NCBI GenBank assembly: GCA_015680905.1
Contig: CM027378.1
Location: 60,475,501 to 60,539,500, forward strand
DNA length: 64,000 bases
Direction of reading: 5' to 3'
DNA from: Coptis chinensis
Taxonomy: Eukaryota > Streptophyta > Magnoliopsida > Ranunculales > Ranunculaceae
The notes under the pieces are model-generated. The model saw only the letters and a list, made by a program, of their open reading frames with translations. It had not been told where the DNA came from and did not search any database. Both the position numbers and the translations under genes were made by a program. Shown here piece by piece: positions 37,301 to 50,162 of this stretch (within the stretch, counting starts at the first letter, position 1; each line of letters begins with the position of its first letter).

Positions 37301-40300
37301 TTTTTCATGTATAAACTTGCACATACATACTGAGTCATTAAGTTGTGATAGAAGAAGAATCAATGAATTGGAACGATAAAATTTGTATTAATCGAATTAT
37401 TATTTATCTAGTACTATTTTCAAAATATGTGAAAACTAATAGTGTATGCAATAAAAAAAATGTACGAACAACCTAAAAATCCCAAAGTGTTCTAATTATG
37501 TATGTATTTTACAAAATCCCAAACTTTGGCTCATAGTCGTGTCCTTGGTCAGAGTATTATTTATTAAAAAAGAAATTCATGTAAAAACATGCACTTAAAT
37601 ATTGAATCGTTAAGCTGTGATAGAAGAATAATCAACGAATTGGAACTAAAAAATTTGAATTAACCGAACTATTATTTATTTACTATTATTTATCAACGTA
37701 TATGGAGTATATAGTAAAAACGAACAGCGTATCCAGCTAAAAAAAAGAATGAACAACATCAAAAGCTCAAAGTCTTCTAATTATGTTTGTATTTTATAAA
37801 AGCCCAAACTTTGGCCCATAGTCTTGTCCTTGGTCAGAGTATTATTTATTATGAACTTTTTGTTTATGGATAAAATTGCACTGGAGTTTATAGTGAAAAT
37901 GCACAGTGTATTCAGCAAAAAAAAAATTACGAACAAAGTCAAAAGCCCAAAGTATTATAATTATGTATGTATATTACGAAAGCCCAAACTTTGGCGCGTA
38001 GTCGTGTCTTTAGTCAGAGTATTATTTATTAAACACTTTTTGTTCATGTATAAATTTTCATATAAGTTTATATTGAAAACAAACTGCGTATCCAGCAAAA
38101 AAAATGTACGTACAACGTAAAATACCCAAAGACTTGTAATTATATATGTATTTTATGAAAGCGTAAACTTAGGTCTATAGTCATGTCCCAGGTCAGAGTA
38201 TTGTTTATTGAGAACTTCTTGTTCATGTATAAACTTGCAGTTACATACTGAGTCGTTAAGTTGTGATAAAAGAAGAATCAACGAATTTGAACGATAGAAT
38301 TCATATTAACTGAACTATTATTGATATGTTATTATTTATCAACATATGTGGAGTTTATTGTAAAAATGAATAGTGTATGCCGAAAAAAAAAATGTACGAA
38401 CAACGTGAAAAGCCCAAAAGTCTTCTAATTTTATATGTATTTTTCAAAAGCCAAAACTTTGTCCCATAGTTGTGTCTTTGGTCAGACCGTCAGAGTATTA
38501 TTTATTCAGAACTTTTTGTTCATGTAAAAACTTGCACTTATATACTGAATCGTTAAGTTGTGATAGAAGAATAATCAACGAATTGGAACGATAAAATACG
38601 TATTAACCGAACTGCTATTTATCTGCTACTATTTATCAACGTATATGGAGTTTATAGTAAAAACGAATAGCGAATCCATAAAAAAAAATTTACGAAAAAC
38701 GTAAAAAGCCCAAAGTCTTCTAATTATGTATGTATTTTACAAAAGCCCAAACTTTAACAAATAGTCGTGTCCTTGGTTAAAGTATTATTTACTAAGAACT
38801 TTTTGTTCATGTAGAAACTTACACTTACATACTGAGTCGTTAAGTTGTGATAGAAGAAGAATCATGTAATTGGAACGATAAAATTCGTATTAACCGAACT
38901 ATTATTAATATGCTATTATTTATCAACATATGTTGAGCTTACTGTGAAAACGAATAGCGTATGCAGCAAAAAAAATATACGAACAACGTGAAAAGCCCAA
39001 ACTTTGGCCTATAATCGTGTCCTTGGTCAGACCGTCAGAGTATTATTTATTAAGGACTTTTTGTTCATGTAAAAACTTGCCCTTAGAGACTGAATCATTA
39101 AGTTGTGATAGAAAAATAATCCACTAATTTAAACAATAAAATTCGTATTAATCGACCTACTACTTATCTGTTACTATATATCAATGTCTACGGAGTTAAT
39201 AGTAAAAACGAATAGCGTATCGATCAGAAAAAATTTATGAAAAATGTCGGAAGCCAAAAGTCTTTCAATTATGTATGTAATTTACAAAATCCCAAACTTT
39301 AGCCCATAGTCGTGTCCTTGGTCAGAGTATTATTTATTAAGAACTTTTTGTTCGTGTATAAACTTACACATACATACTGAGTCGTTAAGTTGTGATAGAA
39401 GAAGAATCAATGAATTGGAACGATAAAATTCGTATTAACCGAACTATTATTTATCTTCAAGTATTTATCAAAATATGTAAAGTTTATAGTGAAAACTAAT
39501 AGTGTATGCAGAAAAAAAAATGTACGGACATCCTGAAAAGCCCAAAGTCTTCTAATTATGTATGTATTTTGCAAAAAGCCAAACTTTGGCCCATTGTCGT
39601 GTCTTTGGTCAGAGTATTATTTATTAAAAAGAAATTTTCATTTAAAAACTTGCACTTACATACTGAATCGTTAATTTCTGATGGAAGAATAATCAACGAA
39701 TTGGGACGAAAAAATTTGCATTAACCGAACTATTATTTATTTACGATTATTTATCAACGTATATGGAGTTTATAGTAAAAACGAACAGCATATCCAGCAA
39801 AAAAAATGAACGAACAACGTCAAAAGCTCAAAGTCTTCTGATTATGTTTGTATTTTATAAAAGCCCAAACTTTGGCCCATAGTCGTGTCCTTGGTCAGAG
39901 CATTATTTATTATGAACTTTTTGTTTATGAATAAAATTGCACTGGAGTTTATAGTGAAAATGCACAGTGTATCCAAGAAAAAAAATTTACGAACAAAGTC
40001 AAAAGTCCAAAGTATTCTAATTATGTATGTATACTACGAAAGCCCAAACTTTGGCGCGTAGCCGTTTCTGTAGTCATAGTATTATTTATTAAAAACTTTT
40101 TGTTCATGTATAAATTTTCACATAAATTTATATTGAAAACGAACTGCGTATCCAGCAAAAAAAATGTACGTACAACGTAAAAGGCCTAAAGACTTGTAAT
40201 TATATATGTATTTTATGAAAGCCTAAAGTTAGGTCTATAGTCGTGTCCCTGGTTAGAGTATTGTTTATTGTGAACTTCTTGTTCATGTATAAACTTGCAC

Positions 40301-43300
40301 TTACATACTGAGTCGTTAAGTTGTGATAGAAGAAGAATCAACGAACTGGAACGATAAAATTCATATTAACTGAACTATTATTGATATGTTATTATTTATC
40401 AACATATGTGGAGTTTATAGTAAAAACGAATAGCGTATGCAGCAAAAAAAATGTACGAACAACGTGAAAAGCCCGAAGTCTTCTAATTATGTATGTATTT
40501 TACAAAAACCCAAACTTTGGCCCATAGTCATGTCTTTGGTCAGACCGTCAGAGTATTATTTATTAAGAACTTTTTGTTCATGTAAAAACTTACACTTACA
40601 TACTGAATCGTTAAGTTGTGATAGAAGTATAATCAACAAGTTGGAACGATAAAATTTGTATTAACCGAACTACTATTTATCTGCTGCTATTTATCAACGT
40701 ATATGGAGCTTATAATAAAAATGAATAGCGAATCCATCAAAAAAAATTTACAAAAAACTTCAAAAGCCCAAAGTCTTCTAATTATGTATGTATTTTACAA
40801 AAGCCCAAACTTTAACAAATAGTCGTATCCTTGGTCAAACTATTATTTATTAAGAACTTTTTCATCATGTAGAAACTTACACTTACATACTGAGTCGTTA
40901 AGTTGTGATAGAAGAAGAATCAACTAATTAGAACGATAAAATTCGTATTAACCGAACTGTTAGTAATATGCTATTATTTATCAACATATATGGAGTTTAC
41001 TGTGAAAACAAACAGCGTATGCAGCAAAAAAAATGTACGAACAACGTGAAAAGCCCAAAGTTTTTTAATTATGTACGTATTTTACAAAAGCCCAAACTTT
41101 GGCCCATAGTCGTGTCCTTGGTCAGACCGTCAGAGTATTATTTATTAAGAACTTTTTGTTCATGTAAAAACTTGCCCTTAGATACTGAATCGTTAAGTTG
41201 TGATAGAAGAATAATCAACTAATTCAAACGATATAATTTGTATTTAACGACCAACTATTTATCTGTTACTATATATCAATGTCTACGGAGTTTATAGTAA
41301 AAACGAATAGCGTATTCATCAAAAAAAAATTATGAAAAACGACAAAAACCAAAAGTTTTTCAAGTATGTATGTATTTTACAAAATCCCAAACTTTAGGCC
41401 ATAGTCGTGTCCTTGGTCGGAGTATTATTTATTAAATTTTTTTTCTTCTTGTATAAACTTACACATACATACTGAGTCGTTAAGTTGTGATAGAAGAAGA
41501 ATCAATGAATTGGAACGATAAAATTCTTATTAACCGAACTCTTATTTATCTGCTACTATTTATCAAAATATGTGAAGTTTATAGTGAAAACTAATTGTGT
41601 ATGTAGAAAAAAAAATGTACGAACAACCTGAAAAGCCCGAAGTCTTCTAATTATGTATGTATTTTGCAAAAACTCAAACTTTGGCCCATAGTAGTGTCTT
41701 TGGTCAGAGTATTATTTATTAAAAAGAAATTTTCATTTAAAAACTTGCAGTTACATACTGTATCGTTAATTTGTGATGGAAAAATAATCAATGAATTGGA
41801 ACGAAAAAATTCGCAATAACCGAACTATTATTTATTTACTATTATTTATCAACGTATATGGAGTTTATAGTAAAAATGAACAGCGTATCAAGCAAAAAAT
41901 ATGTACGAACAACGTGGAAAGCCCAAAGTCATCTAATTATGTATGTATTTCATAAAATCCCAAACTTTGGCCCATATTCGTGTCCTTGGTCAGAGTATTA
42001 TTTATTAAAAACATTTTGTTCATTTATAAACTTGCACTGGAGTTTATAGTGAAAACGCACAGTGTATCCAGCAAAAAAAATTTACGAACAAAGTCAAAAT
42101 CCCAAAGTATTCTAATTATGTATGTATATTATGAAAGCCCAAAATTTGGCGAGTAGTCGTGTCCTTAGTCAGAGTATTATTTATTAAAAACTTTTTGTTC
42201 ATGTATAAATTTTCACATGAGTTTATATTGAAAACAAATTGCGTATCCAGCAAAAAAAATGTACGTACAACGTAAAAGGCCCAAAGACTTATAATTATGT
42301 ATGTATTTTATGAAAGCCCAAACATAGGCCTATAGTCGTGTGCCTGGTCAGAAAATTGTTTATTGAGAACTTCTTGTTCATATATAAACTTGCACTTACA
42401 TACTGAGTCGTTAAGTTGTGATAGAAGAAGAATCAACGAATTGGAACGATAAAATTCGTATTAACCGAACTATTATTGATATATTATTTTTTATCAGCAT
42501 ATGTGGAGTTTATAGTAAAAACAAATAGCGTATGTAGCAAAAAAAATGTACAAACAACGTGAAAAGCCCAAAGTCTTCTAATTATGTATGTATTTTACAA
42601 AAACTTTGGCCCATAGTCATGTCCTAGGTCAGACCGTCAGAGTATTATTTATTAAGAACTTTTTGTTCAAGTAAAAACTTGCACTTACATACTGAATCAT
42701 TAAGTTATGATAGAAGAATAATCAACGAATTGGAATGATAAAATTCGTATTAACCGAACTACTATTTAACTGCTACTATTTATCAATGTCTACGGACTTT
42801 ATAGTAAAAATGAACAACGTATCCATAAAAAAAAATTTACAAAAAATGTCAAAAGCCAAAAGTCTTCTAATTATGTACGTATTTTATAAAAGCCCAATCT
42901 TTGGTTCATAGTCGTGTCCTTGGTCAGAGTATTATTTATTAACTTTTTGTTCATGTATAAACTTACACTTACATACTGAGTCGTTAAGTTGTGATAGAAG
43001 AAGAATCAATGAATTGTAACGATAAAATTCGTATTAGCCGAACTATTATTTATCTGCTACTATTTATCAACATATGTGAAGTTTATAGTGAAAACGATTA
43101 GTGTACGCAGCAAAAAAAAATGTATGAATAAATTGAAAGGTCCAAAGTTTCCTAATTATGTTTGTATCTTACAAAACCCTAAACTTTGGCCTAAAGTCGT
43201 GTCCTTGTTTAGAATATTACAAAACCCCAAACTTTAGCCCAAAGTCGTGTCCTTCATGTAAAAACTTGCACTTTAATACAGAATCGTTAAGTTGTAATGG

Positions 43301-46300
43301 AAAAATAATCAATGAATTGGAACGATAAAATTCGTATTAACCGAACTATTATTTATCAACGTATATGGAGTTTATAGTAAAAACGAACAGCGTATCCAGC
43401 AAAAAATATGTACGAACATCGTCAAAAACCCAAAGTATTCTAATTATGTTTGTATTTTATAAAAGCCCATACATTGGCTCATAGTCATGTCCTTCGTCAG
43501 AGTTTTATTTATTAAGAACTTTTTGTTCATGTATAAACTTGCACTGGAGTTTATAGGGAAGACGTACACTGTATCCAGCAAACAAAAAATTTGAACAAAG
43601 TCAAAAGTCCAAAGTATTTAAATTATGTATGTATATTACGAAAGCCCAAACTTTGGCCCGTAGTCGTGTCCTTCGTCAGAGTATTATTTATTAAGAACTT
43701 TTTGTTTATGTATAAATTTGCACATGAGTTTATATTGAAAATTAACTACGTATCCTGCAAAAATAATGCACGAACAACGTAAAAGGCCCAAAGACTTGTA
43801 ATTATTTATATATTTTATCAAAGCCCAAACTTAGGCCCATAATCATGTCCTTGGTCAGAGTAGTATTTATTAAAAATTTCTTGTTCATATATAAACTTGG
43901 ACATACATACTGAGTCATTAAGTTGTCATAGAAGAAGAATCAAAGAATTGGAACAAAAAGTTCTATTTAACCGAACTATTATTGGTATGCCATTATTTAT
44001 CAATATATGTGGAGTTTATAGTGAAAACAAACATCGTATGCAGCAAAAAAAATGTACAAACAACGTCAAAACCCAAAGTCTTCTAATTATGTATGTATTT
44101 TACAAAAGCCCAAATTTTGACCAATAGTCGAGTCCTTGGTCAGACCGTCAGAGTATTATTTATTAAGAACTTTTTATTCATGTAAAAACTTGCACTTACA
44201 TACTGAATCGTTAAGTTGTGAAGGAAGAATAATCAACGAATTGGAACGAAAAAATTCAAATTAACCGAACTATTATTTATCTATTATTATTTATCAACAT
44301 ATATGGAGTTTATAGTAAAAAAGAACAGCGTATCTAGAAAAAAATGTACGAACAACGTCAAGAACCCAAAGTCTTCTAATTATGTTTGTATTTTATAAAT
44401 GCCCAAACTTTGGCCCATAGTCGTGTCCTTGATCAGAGTATTATTTATTAAGAACTTTTTGTTTATTAATAAATTTGCACTGGAGTTTATTATGAAAACG
44501 TACAGTGTATCCAGCAAAAATAATTTACGAAAAAAGTTAAAAGCCCAAAGTATTTTAATTATGTATGTATATTACGAAAGCCCAAACTTTGGCCCGTAGT
44601 CGTGTCCTTAGTCAGAGTATTATTTATTAAGAACTTTTTGTTCATGTATAAATTTGCACATGAGTTTATATTAAAAACGAACTGCGTATCTAACAAAAAA
44701 AATGTATGAACAACGTAAAAGGCCCAAAGACTTGTAATTATGAATGTATTTTATGAAAGCCCAAACTTAGGCCCATAGTCGTGTCCTTGGTCAAAGTATT
44801 GTTTATTGAGAACTTCTTGTTCATTTAAAAACTTGCACTTACATACTGAGTCGTTAAGTTGTGATAGAAGAAGAATCAACGAATTGGAACGATAAAATTT
44901 GTATTAACCGAACTATTATTGATATGCTATTATTTATCAACATATGTGGAGTTTATAGTTAAAACGAATAGCGTATGCGTAAAAAAAAATGTACGAACAA
45001 CATGAAAAGCCCAAAGTCTTCTAATTATATATGTATTTTACAAAAGCCCAAACTTTGGCCTATAGTTGTGTCCTTGGTCAGACCGTCAGAGTATTATTTA
45101 TTAAAAACATTTTGTTCATGTAAAAACTTGCACTTACATACTGAATCGTGAAGTTGTGATAGAAGAATAATCAATGAATTGGAACGATAAAATTCGTATT
45201 AACCGAACTACTATTTATCTGCTACTATTTATCAACGTCTACAGAGTTTAAAGTAAAAACGAACAGCGTATCTATAAAAAAAAAATTACAAAAAACATCA
45301 AAAGCCTAAAGTCTTCTAATTATGTATGTATTTAACAATAACCCAAACTTTGGCCCATAGTAGTGTCCTTGGTCAGAGTATTATTTATTAAGAACTTTTT
45401 GTTCATGTTTAAACTTACACTAACATACTGAGTCGTTAAGTTGTGATAGAAAAAAAATCAACGAATTGTAACAACAAAATTTGTATTAACCGAACTATTA
45501 TTTATCTGCTACTATTTATCAACATATGTGATGTTTATAGTGAGAACGATTAGTGTACGCAACAAAAAAAATGTACAAATAACTTGAACAGCCCAAAGTC
45601 TTCTAATTATGTATGTATTTTATAAAAGCCTAAATTTTGGCCCAAAGTCGTGTCCTTGGTCAGAGTATTATTTATTTAGAATTTTTTGTGCATGTAAAAA
45701 CTTGCACTTTAATACTTAATCGTTAAGTTATGATGGAAGAATAATCAACGAATTGGAACGAGAAAATTCATATTAACCGAACTATTATTTAACTACTATT
45801 ATTTATCAACGTATATGGAGTTTATAGTAAAAACGAACAGCGTATCCAGCAAAAAAAATGTAAGAACAACGTCAAAATCTCAAAGTCTTCTAATTATGTT
45901 TGTATTTTATAAAAGCCCAAACTTTGGCCCATAGTCGTGTCCTTGGTCAGAGTATTATTTGTTAAGAATTTTTTGTTTATGAATAAATTTGCACTGGAGT
46001 TTATTATGAAAACGCACAGTGTATCCATCAAAAATAATTTACGAACAAAGTTAAATGCCCAAAGTATTTTAATTATGTATGTATATTAGAAAGCCCAAAC
46101 TTTGGCCCGTAGTCGTGTTCTTAGTCAGAGTATTATTTATTAATAACTTTTTGTTCATGTAGAAATTCGCACATGAGTTTATATTGAAAACGAACTGCGT
46201 ATCCAGAAAAAAAAATGTAAGAACAACGCAAAAGGCCCAAAGACTTGTAATTATGTATGTATTTTATGAAAGCCCAAACTTAGGCCCATAGTCGTGTCCT

Positions 46301-48570
46301 TGGTCAAAGTCTTGTTTATTGAGAACTTCTTGTTCATGTATAAACTTGCACTTACATACTGAGTCGTTAAGTTGTGATAGAAGAAAAATCAACGAATTGG
46401 AACGATAAAATTCGTATTAACCGAACTATTATTGATATGCTATTATTTATCAACATATGTGGAGTTTATAGTGAAAACGAACAGCGTATGCATCAAAAAA
46501 AATGTACGAACAACATGAAAAGCCCAAAGTCTTCTAATTATATATGTATTTTACAAAAGCCCAAATTTTGGCCCATAGTCGTGTCCTTTGTCTGACCGTC
46601 AGAGTATTATTTATTAAGAACATTTTGTTCATGTAAAAACTTGCACTTACATACTGAATCGTGAAGTTGTGATAGAAGAATAATCAACGAATTGGAACGA
46701 TAAAATTTGTATTAATCGAACTACTATTTATCTGCTACTATTTATCAACGTCTACGGAGTTTATAGTAAAAACGAACATCGTATCTATAAAAAAAAAATT
46801 ACGAAAAACGTCAAAAGCCAAAAGTGTTCTAATTTTGTATGTATTTTACAATAGCCCAAACTTTGGCCCATAGTCGTATGCTTGGTCAGAGTATTATTTA
46901 TTAAGAACTTTTTGTTCATGTTTAAACTTACACTAACATATTGAGTCGTTAAGTTGTGATAGAAAAAGAATCAACGAATTGTAACAACAAAATTTGTATT
47001 AACTGAACTATTATTTATCTGCTACTATTTATCAACATATGTGATCTTTATAGTGAGAACGATAATTGTACGCAGCAAAAAGAATGTACGAATAACCTGA
47101 AAAGCCCAAAGTCTTCTAATTATGTATGTATTTTACAAAAGCCCAAACTTTGGCCCAAAGTCGTGTCCTTGGTCAAAGTATTATTTATTTAGAATTTTTT
47201 GTTCATATAATACTTAATCGTTAAGTTGTGATGGAAGAATAATCAAGGAATTGGAACGATAAAATTCATATTAACCGAACTATTATTTATCTGCTATTAT
47301 TTATCAGCGTATATGGAATTTACAGTAAAAACGAACAGCGTATCCAACAAAAAAAATGTAAGAACAACGTCAAAAGCCCAAAGTCTTCTAATTATGTTTG
47401 TATTTTATAAAAGCCCAAACTTTGGCCTATTGTCGTGTCCTTGGTCAGAGTATTATTTATTAAGAACTTTTTGTTTATGAATAAATTTGCACTGGAGTTT
47501 ATTATGAAAACGCACAGTGTATCCAACAAAAATAGTTTTCGAACAAACTTAAAAGCCCAAAGTATTTTAATTATGTATGTATATTAGAAAGCCCAAACTT
47601 TGGCTCGTAGTCGTGTTCTTTGTCAGAGTATTATTTATTAAGAACTTTTTGTTCATGTATAAATTTACACATGAGTTTATATTGAAAACGAACTGCGTTT
47701 CCAGCAAAAAAATGTACGAACAACGTAAAAGGCCCAAAGACGTGTAATTATGTATGTATTTTATGAAAGCCCAAACTTAGGCCCATAGTCGTGTCCTTGG
47801 TCTGAGTATTGTTTATTGAGAACTTCTTGTTCATGTATAAACTTGCACTTACATACTGAGTCGTTAAGTTGTGATAGAAGAAAAATCAACGAATTGTAAC
47901 GATAAAATTCGTATTAACCGAACTATTATTGATATGCTATAATTTATCAACATATGTGGAGTTTATAGTGAAAACAAACATCATATGCATAATAAAAAAA
48001 TGTACAAACAACATGAAAAGTCCAAAGTATTCTAATTATATATGTATTTTACAAAATCCCAAATTTTGGCCCATAGTCGTGTCCTTGGTCAGACCGTCAG
48101 AGTATTATTTATTAAGAACATTTTGTTCATGTAAAAACTTGCACTTACATACTAAATCGTTAAGTTGTGATAGAAGAATAATCAATGAATTGGAACGATA
48201 AAATTCGTATTAACCGAACTACTATTTATCTGCTACTATTTATCAACGTTTACGGAGTTTATAGTAAAAAATGAACAGCGTATCTATAAAAAAAAATTTG
48301 TGAAAAATGTCAAAAGTCAAAAGTCTTCTAATTATGTATGTATTTTACAATAGCCCAAACTTTGGCCCATAGTCGTGTCCTTGGTCAAAGTATTATTTAT
48401 TAAGAACTTTTTGTTCATGTTTAAACTTACACTAACATACGGAGTCATTAAGCTGTGATAGATGAAGAATCAAAAAATTGTAACGATAAAATTTGTATTA
48501 ACCGAACTATTATTTATCTGCTACTATTTATCAACATATGTGAAGTTTATAGTGAAAATGATTAGTGTAC
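28305..48570 (+). repeat. Satellite-like tandem array with higher-order structure
   Basis: About 18.7 kb of head-to-tail repeats all in one orientation (a solo LTR at 28909-30472 is excluded from that length). Full monomers are about 288 bp and share GAGTCGTTAAGTTGTGATAG, CGTATTAACCGAACTA, AAAGCCCAAAGTCTTC, CATAGTCGTGTCCTTGG and ATTTATTAAGAAC. Short monomers (~181 bp) lack about 105 bp, between TTGCAC and GAGTTTATA. Full monomers alternate in two types, one with the extra ACCGTCAG after TTGGTCAG. Short monomers come in pairs, and their spacing gives higher-order units of about 0.94 to 2.67 kb. No gene is present: the recurrent 60-110-residue open stretches are frame shadows of the repeat. The left end is in the Helitron, and the right end is cut by a gypsy LTR. 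Confidence 0.93.
28909..30472 (+). mobile_element. Solo LTR of gypsy family B inside the array
   Basis: It starts TGATAAGTGCTC and ends ...GGCTGGTCA. It is flanked on both sides by CTTAC (28904-28908 and 30473-30477), a 5-bp target duplication. Removing it and one CTTAC restores the satellite phrase TTGCACTTACATACTGAG. The 1564 bases are homologous to the inverted LTR at 48571-50162. No internal region is left, which is the usual outcome of LTR-LTR recombination. Confidence 0.93.
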
Positions 48571-50162
48571 TGACACTCGCTCTTTTTTGTGTGTGTAGAT
48601 GGTATATGGATGATGTAGATAGATGATGGTCGTTGAACAAAATAGAAGCGTATCAAAATCTAATTATCCCTCAATAAGTAAAGGATGAGTAAGGTATCGT
48701 TCCACTTTTAAGTGTATGTTATGTGGAGGACAGGACTAGGAAGGGGGTTTGAAGGATTAAAAACTATGATTATAGATATTATAGATTCTAATGCTAAACT
48801 AAACTAAACTAAACTATTGAGAATTTATAAGAAAGAGAATTCAAGAGATTAGAATCCACCAATACTTTTTATTCAATGACCTTTTGCTTCATGGTTATTC
48901 TCACAAGTAGACTACAATTAGGCAATCGAGTGAGTGTCGATGCCCTCTTGGACAAAACATCATTAACAAATAACTCTACTTAAGGTTATTCCTATGTTCA
49001 TGTTACTAGTATCTTCTTTCCTTTTATGTGAGCTTGGGCAGCTATTCAATGAATCACCATCTAAGGCAAACACAAGGAATACTTTCCTTACTCTAAAACA
49101 CTACACAACTAGAAGAAAAGTAGAGAATAATAGTATAATATTCAATTATAATAAATATAACCCTATTCTAGCATTATATTCAATTGCAATAAATAAAAGC
49201 ATGTCACTAGCAAATATTCAATTGCAATAAATAAAACCCTAAACTAGCATGATATTCGATTGTAATAAATAAAAACCTTAATCTATACTTCCATCCCCTG
49301 GTCTGGGAATTGAAACTAATAACTAAAAACATAAAGAACTAACCTGATTGAAGAACACCATGAACCAGAAGAATCATTAAACCTTAAGCACTGGCTTCAT
49401 CTCCTCCCTTGAATGAGAAGATTAGCCTTCCATAAAGAAGGAAGAACGAGAAGAAGAAGAGTCGAAGAACATAAGACTAGAAAAAACTAATTTATTAAGA
49501 CTCAGCTAGTTAAAACCGATCTTTTATTATTAATGTCTCTCTGCCTCAAGTTCTGGAGACAAGAATCTAAGTGAATTGGCAATTTACATGAGGCACTTAG
49601 GTCCTCTATTTATAGAGGTTACAATGAGCTCTAGAAGCATTCCAAACCGTCATTTGTTTCCTAATACAAATAAACTTCTTTCAGAGTCCAACTTCGTCTC
49701 CAAAACTGAGAAGAAATTGGCTATAGTGTCGATCAATGCGTCTGGACGCACTATTCATCCATCTCAGACGCATTCAATGCGTCTGGACGCTCGATCCATG
49801 CGTCCCAGACGCATAAGTCTATTTTGTCTCTTTTGCTCTATCCTTCTATCCTCTTTTGCGGGCTTTGGTCCAAGCAACGAGTCCTTTTGCCTTGGGCTTC
49901 CAAATAGGCTTTAAAATAGGTCCAAGTCGCATTTTTAATAGCTTCAATTCCTTGGCCTTCTCCATGATTGTCCACTGGCTTCCCATGTGATCATTAATGC
50001 TCCGAATTGCTCCATTTTATCCCTTTTTTTCTAATATTCTACAAAACTCTCTTTCTTACCTGTAGAATCTTAAAACATAACTTACAAACACTATTAGTCC
50101 ACTAAGATGGCTAAACAAGAGGCATAATCGAGGGTTAAATTGCACTTTTTGAGCACTTATCA
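48571..50162 (-). mobile_element. 3' LTR of family-B gypsy element
   Basis: 1592 bases bounded by TGACACTCGC (48571) and GCACTTATCA (50162), i.e. TGATAAGTGC...GTGTCA on the minus strand. A run of CTAAA units lies near 48793-48815. The GC-rich GCGTCTGGACGC motifs at 49730-49815 correspond to a strongly diverged GC-rich block in the solo LTR (29250-29345). The outer edge abuts the satellite array. Confidence 0.88.

Noticed and set aside
30473-48570. Dozens of recurrent 60-110-residue open stretches (text like SPKSSNYVCILQKPKLWP) on the plus strand
   Set aside because: They recur once per monomer, in shifting frames, with starts and stops set by the repeat. They reflect tandem repetition of a non-coding unit, not a gene family.
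28305-48570. CRISPR array or centromeric satellite
   Set aside because: Monomers are 181-288 bp without unique spacers, in a plant context, so CRISPR is excluded. A centromeric role cannot be judged from sequence alone, and the Helitron border gives a simpler origin.
49576-49914. 112-residue plus-strand open stretch in the family-B LTR
   Set aside because: It runs against the LTR's own orientation, its relative in the solo LTR (29254-29499) diverges in the GC-rich block, and no domain is recognisable.
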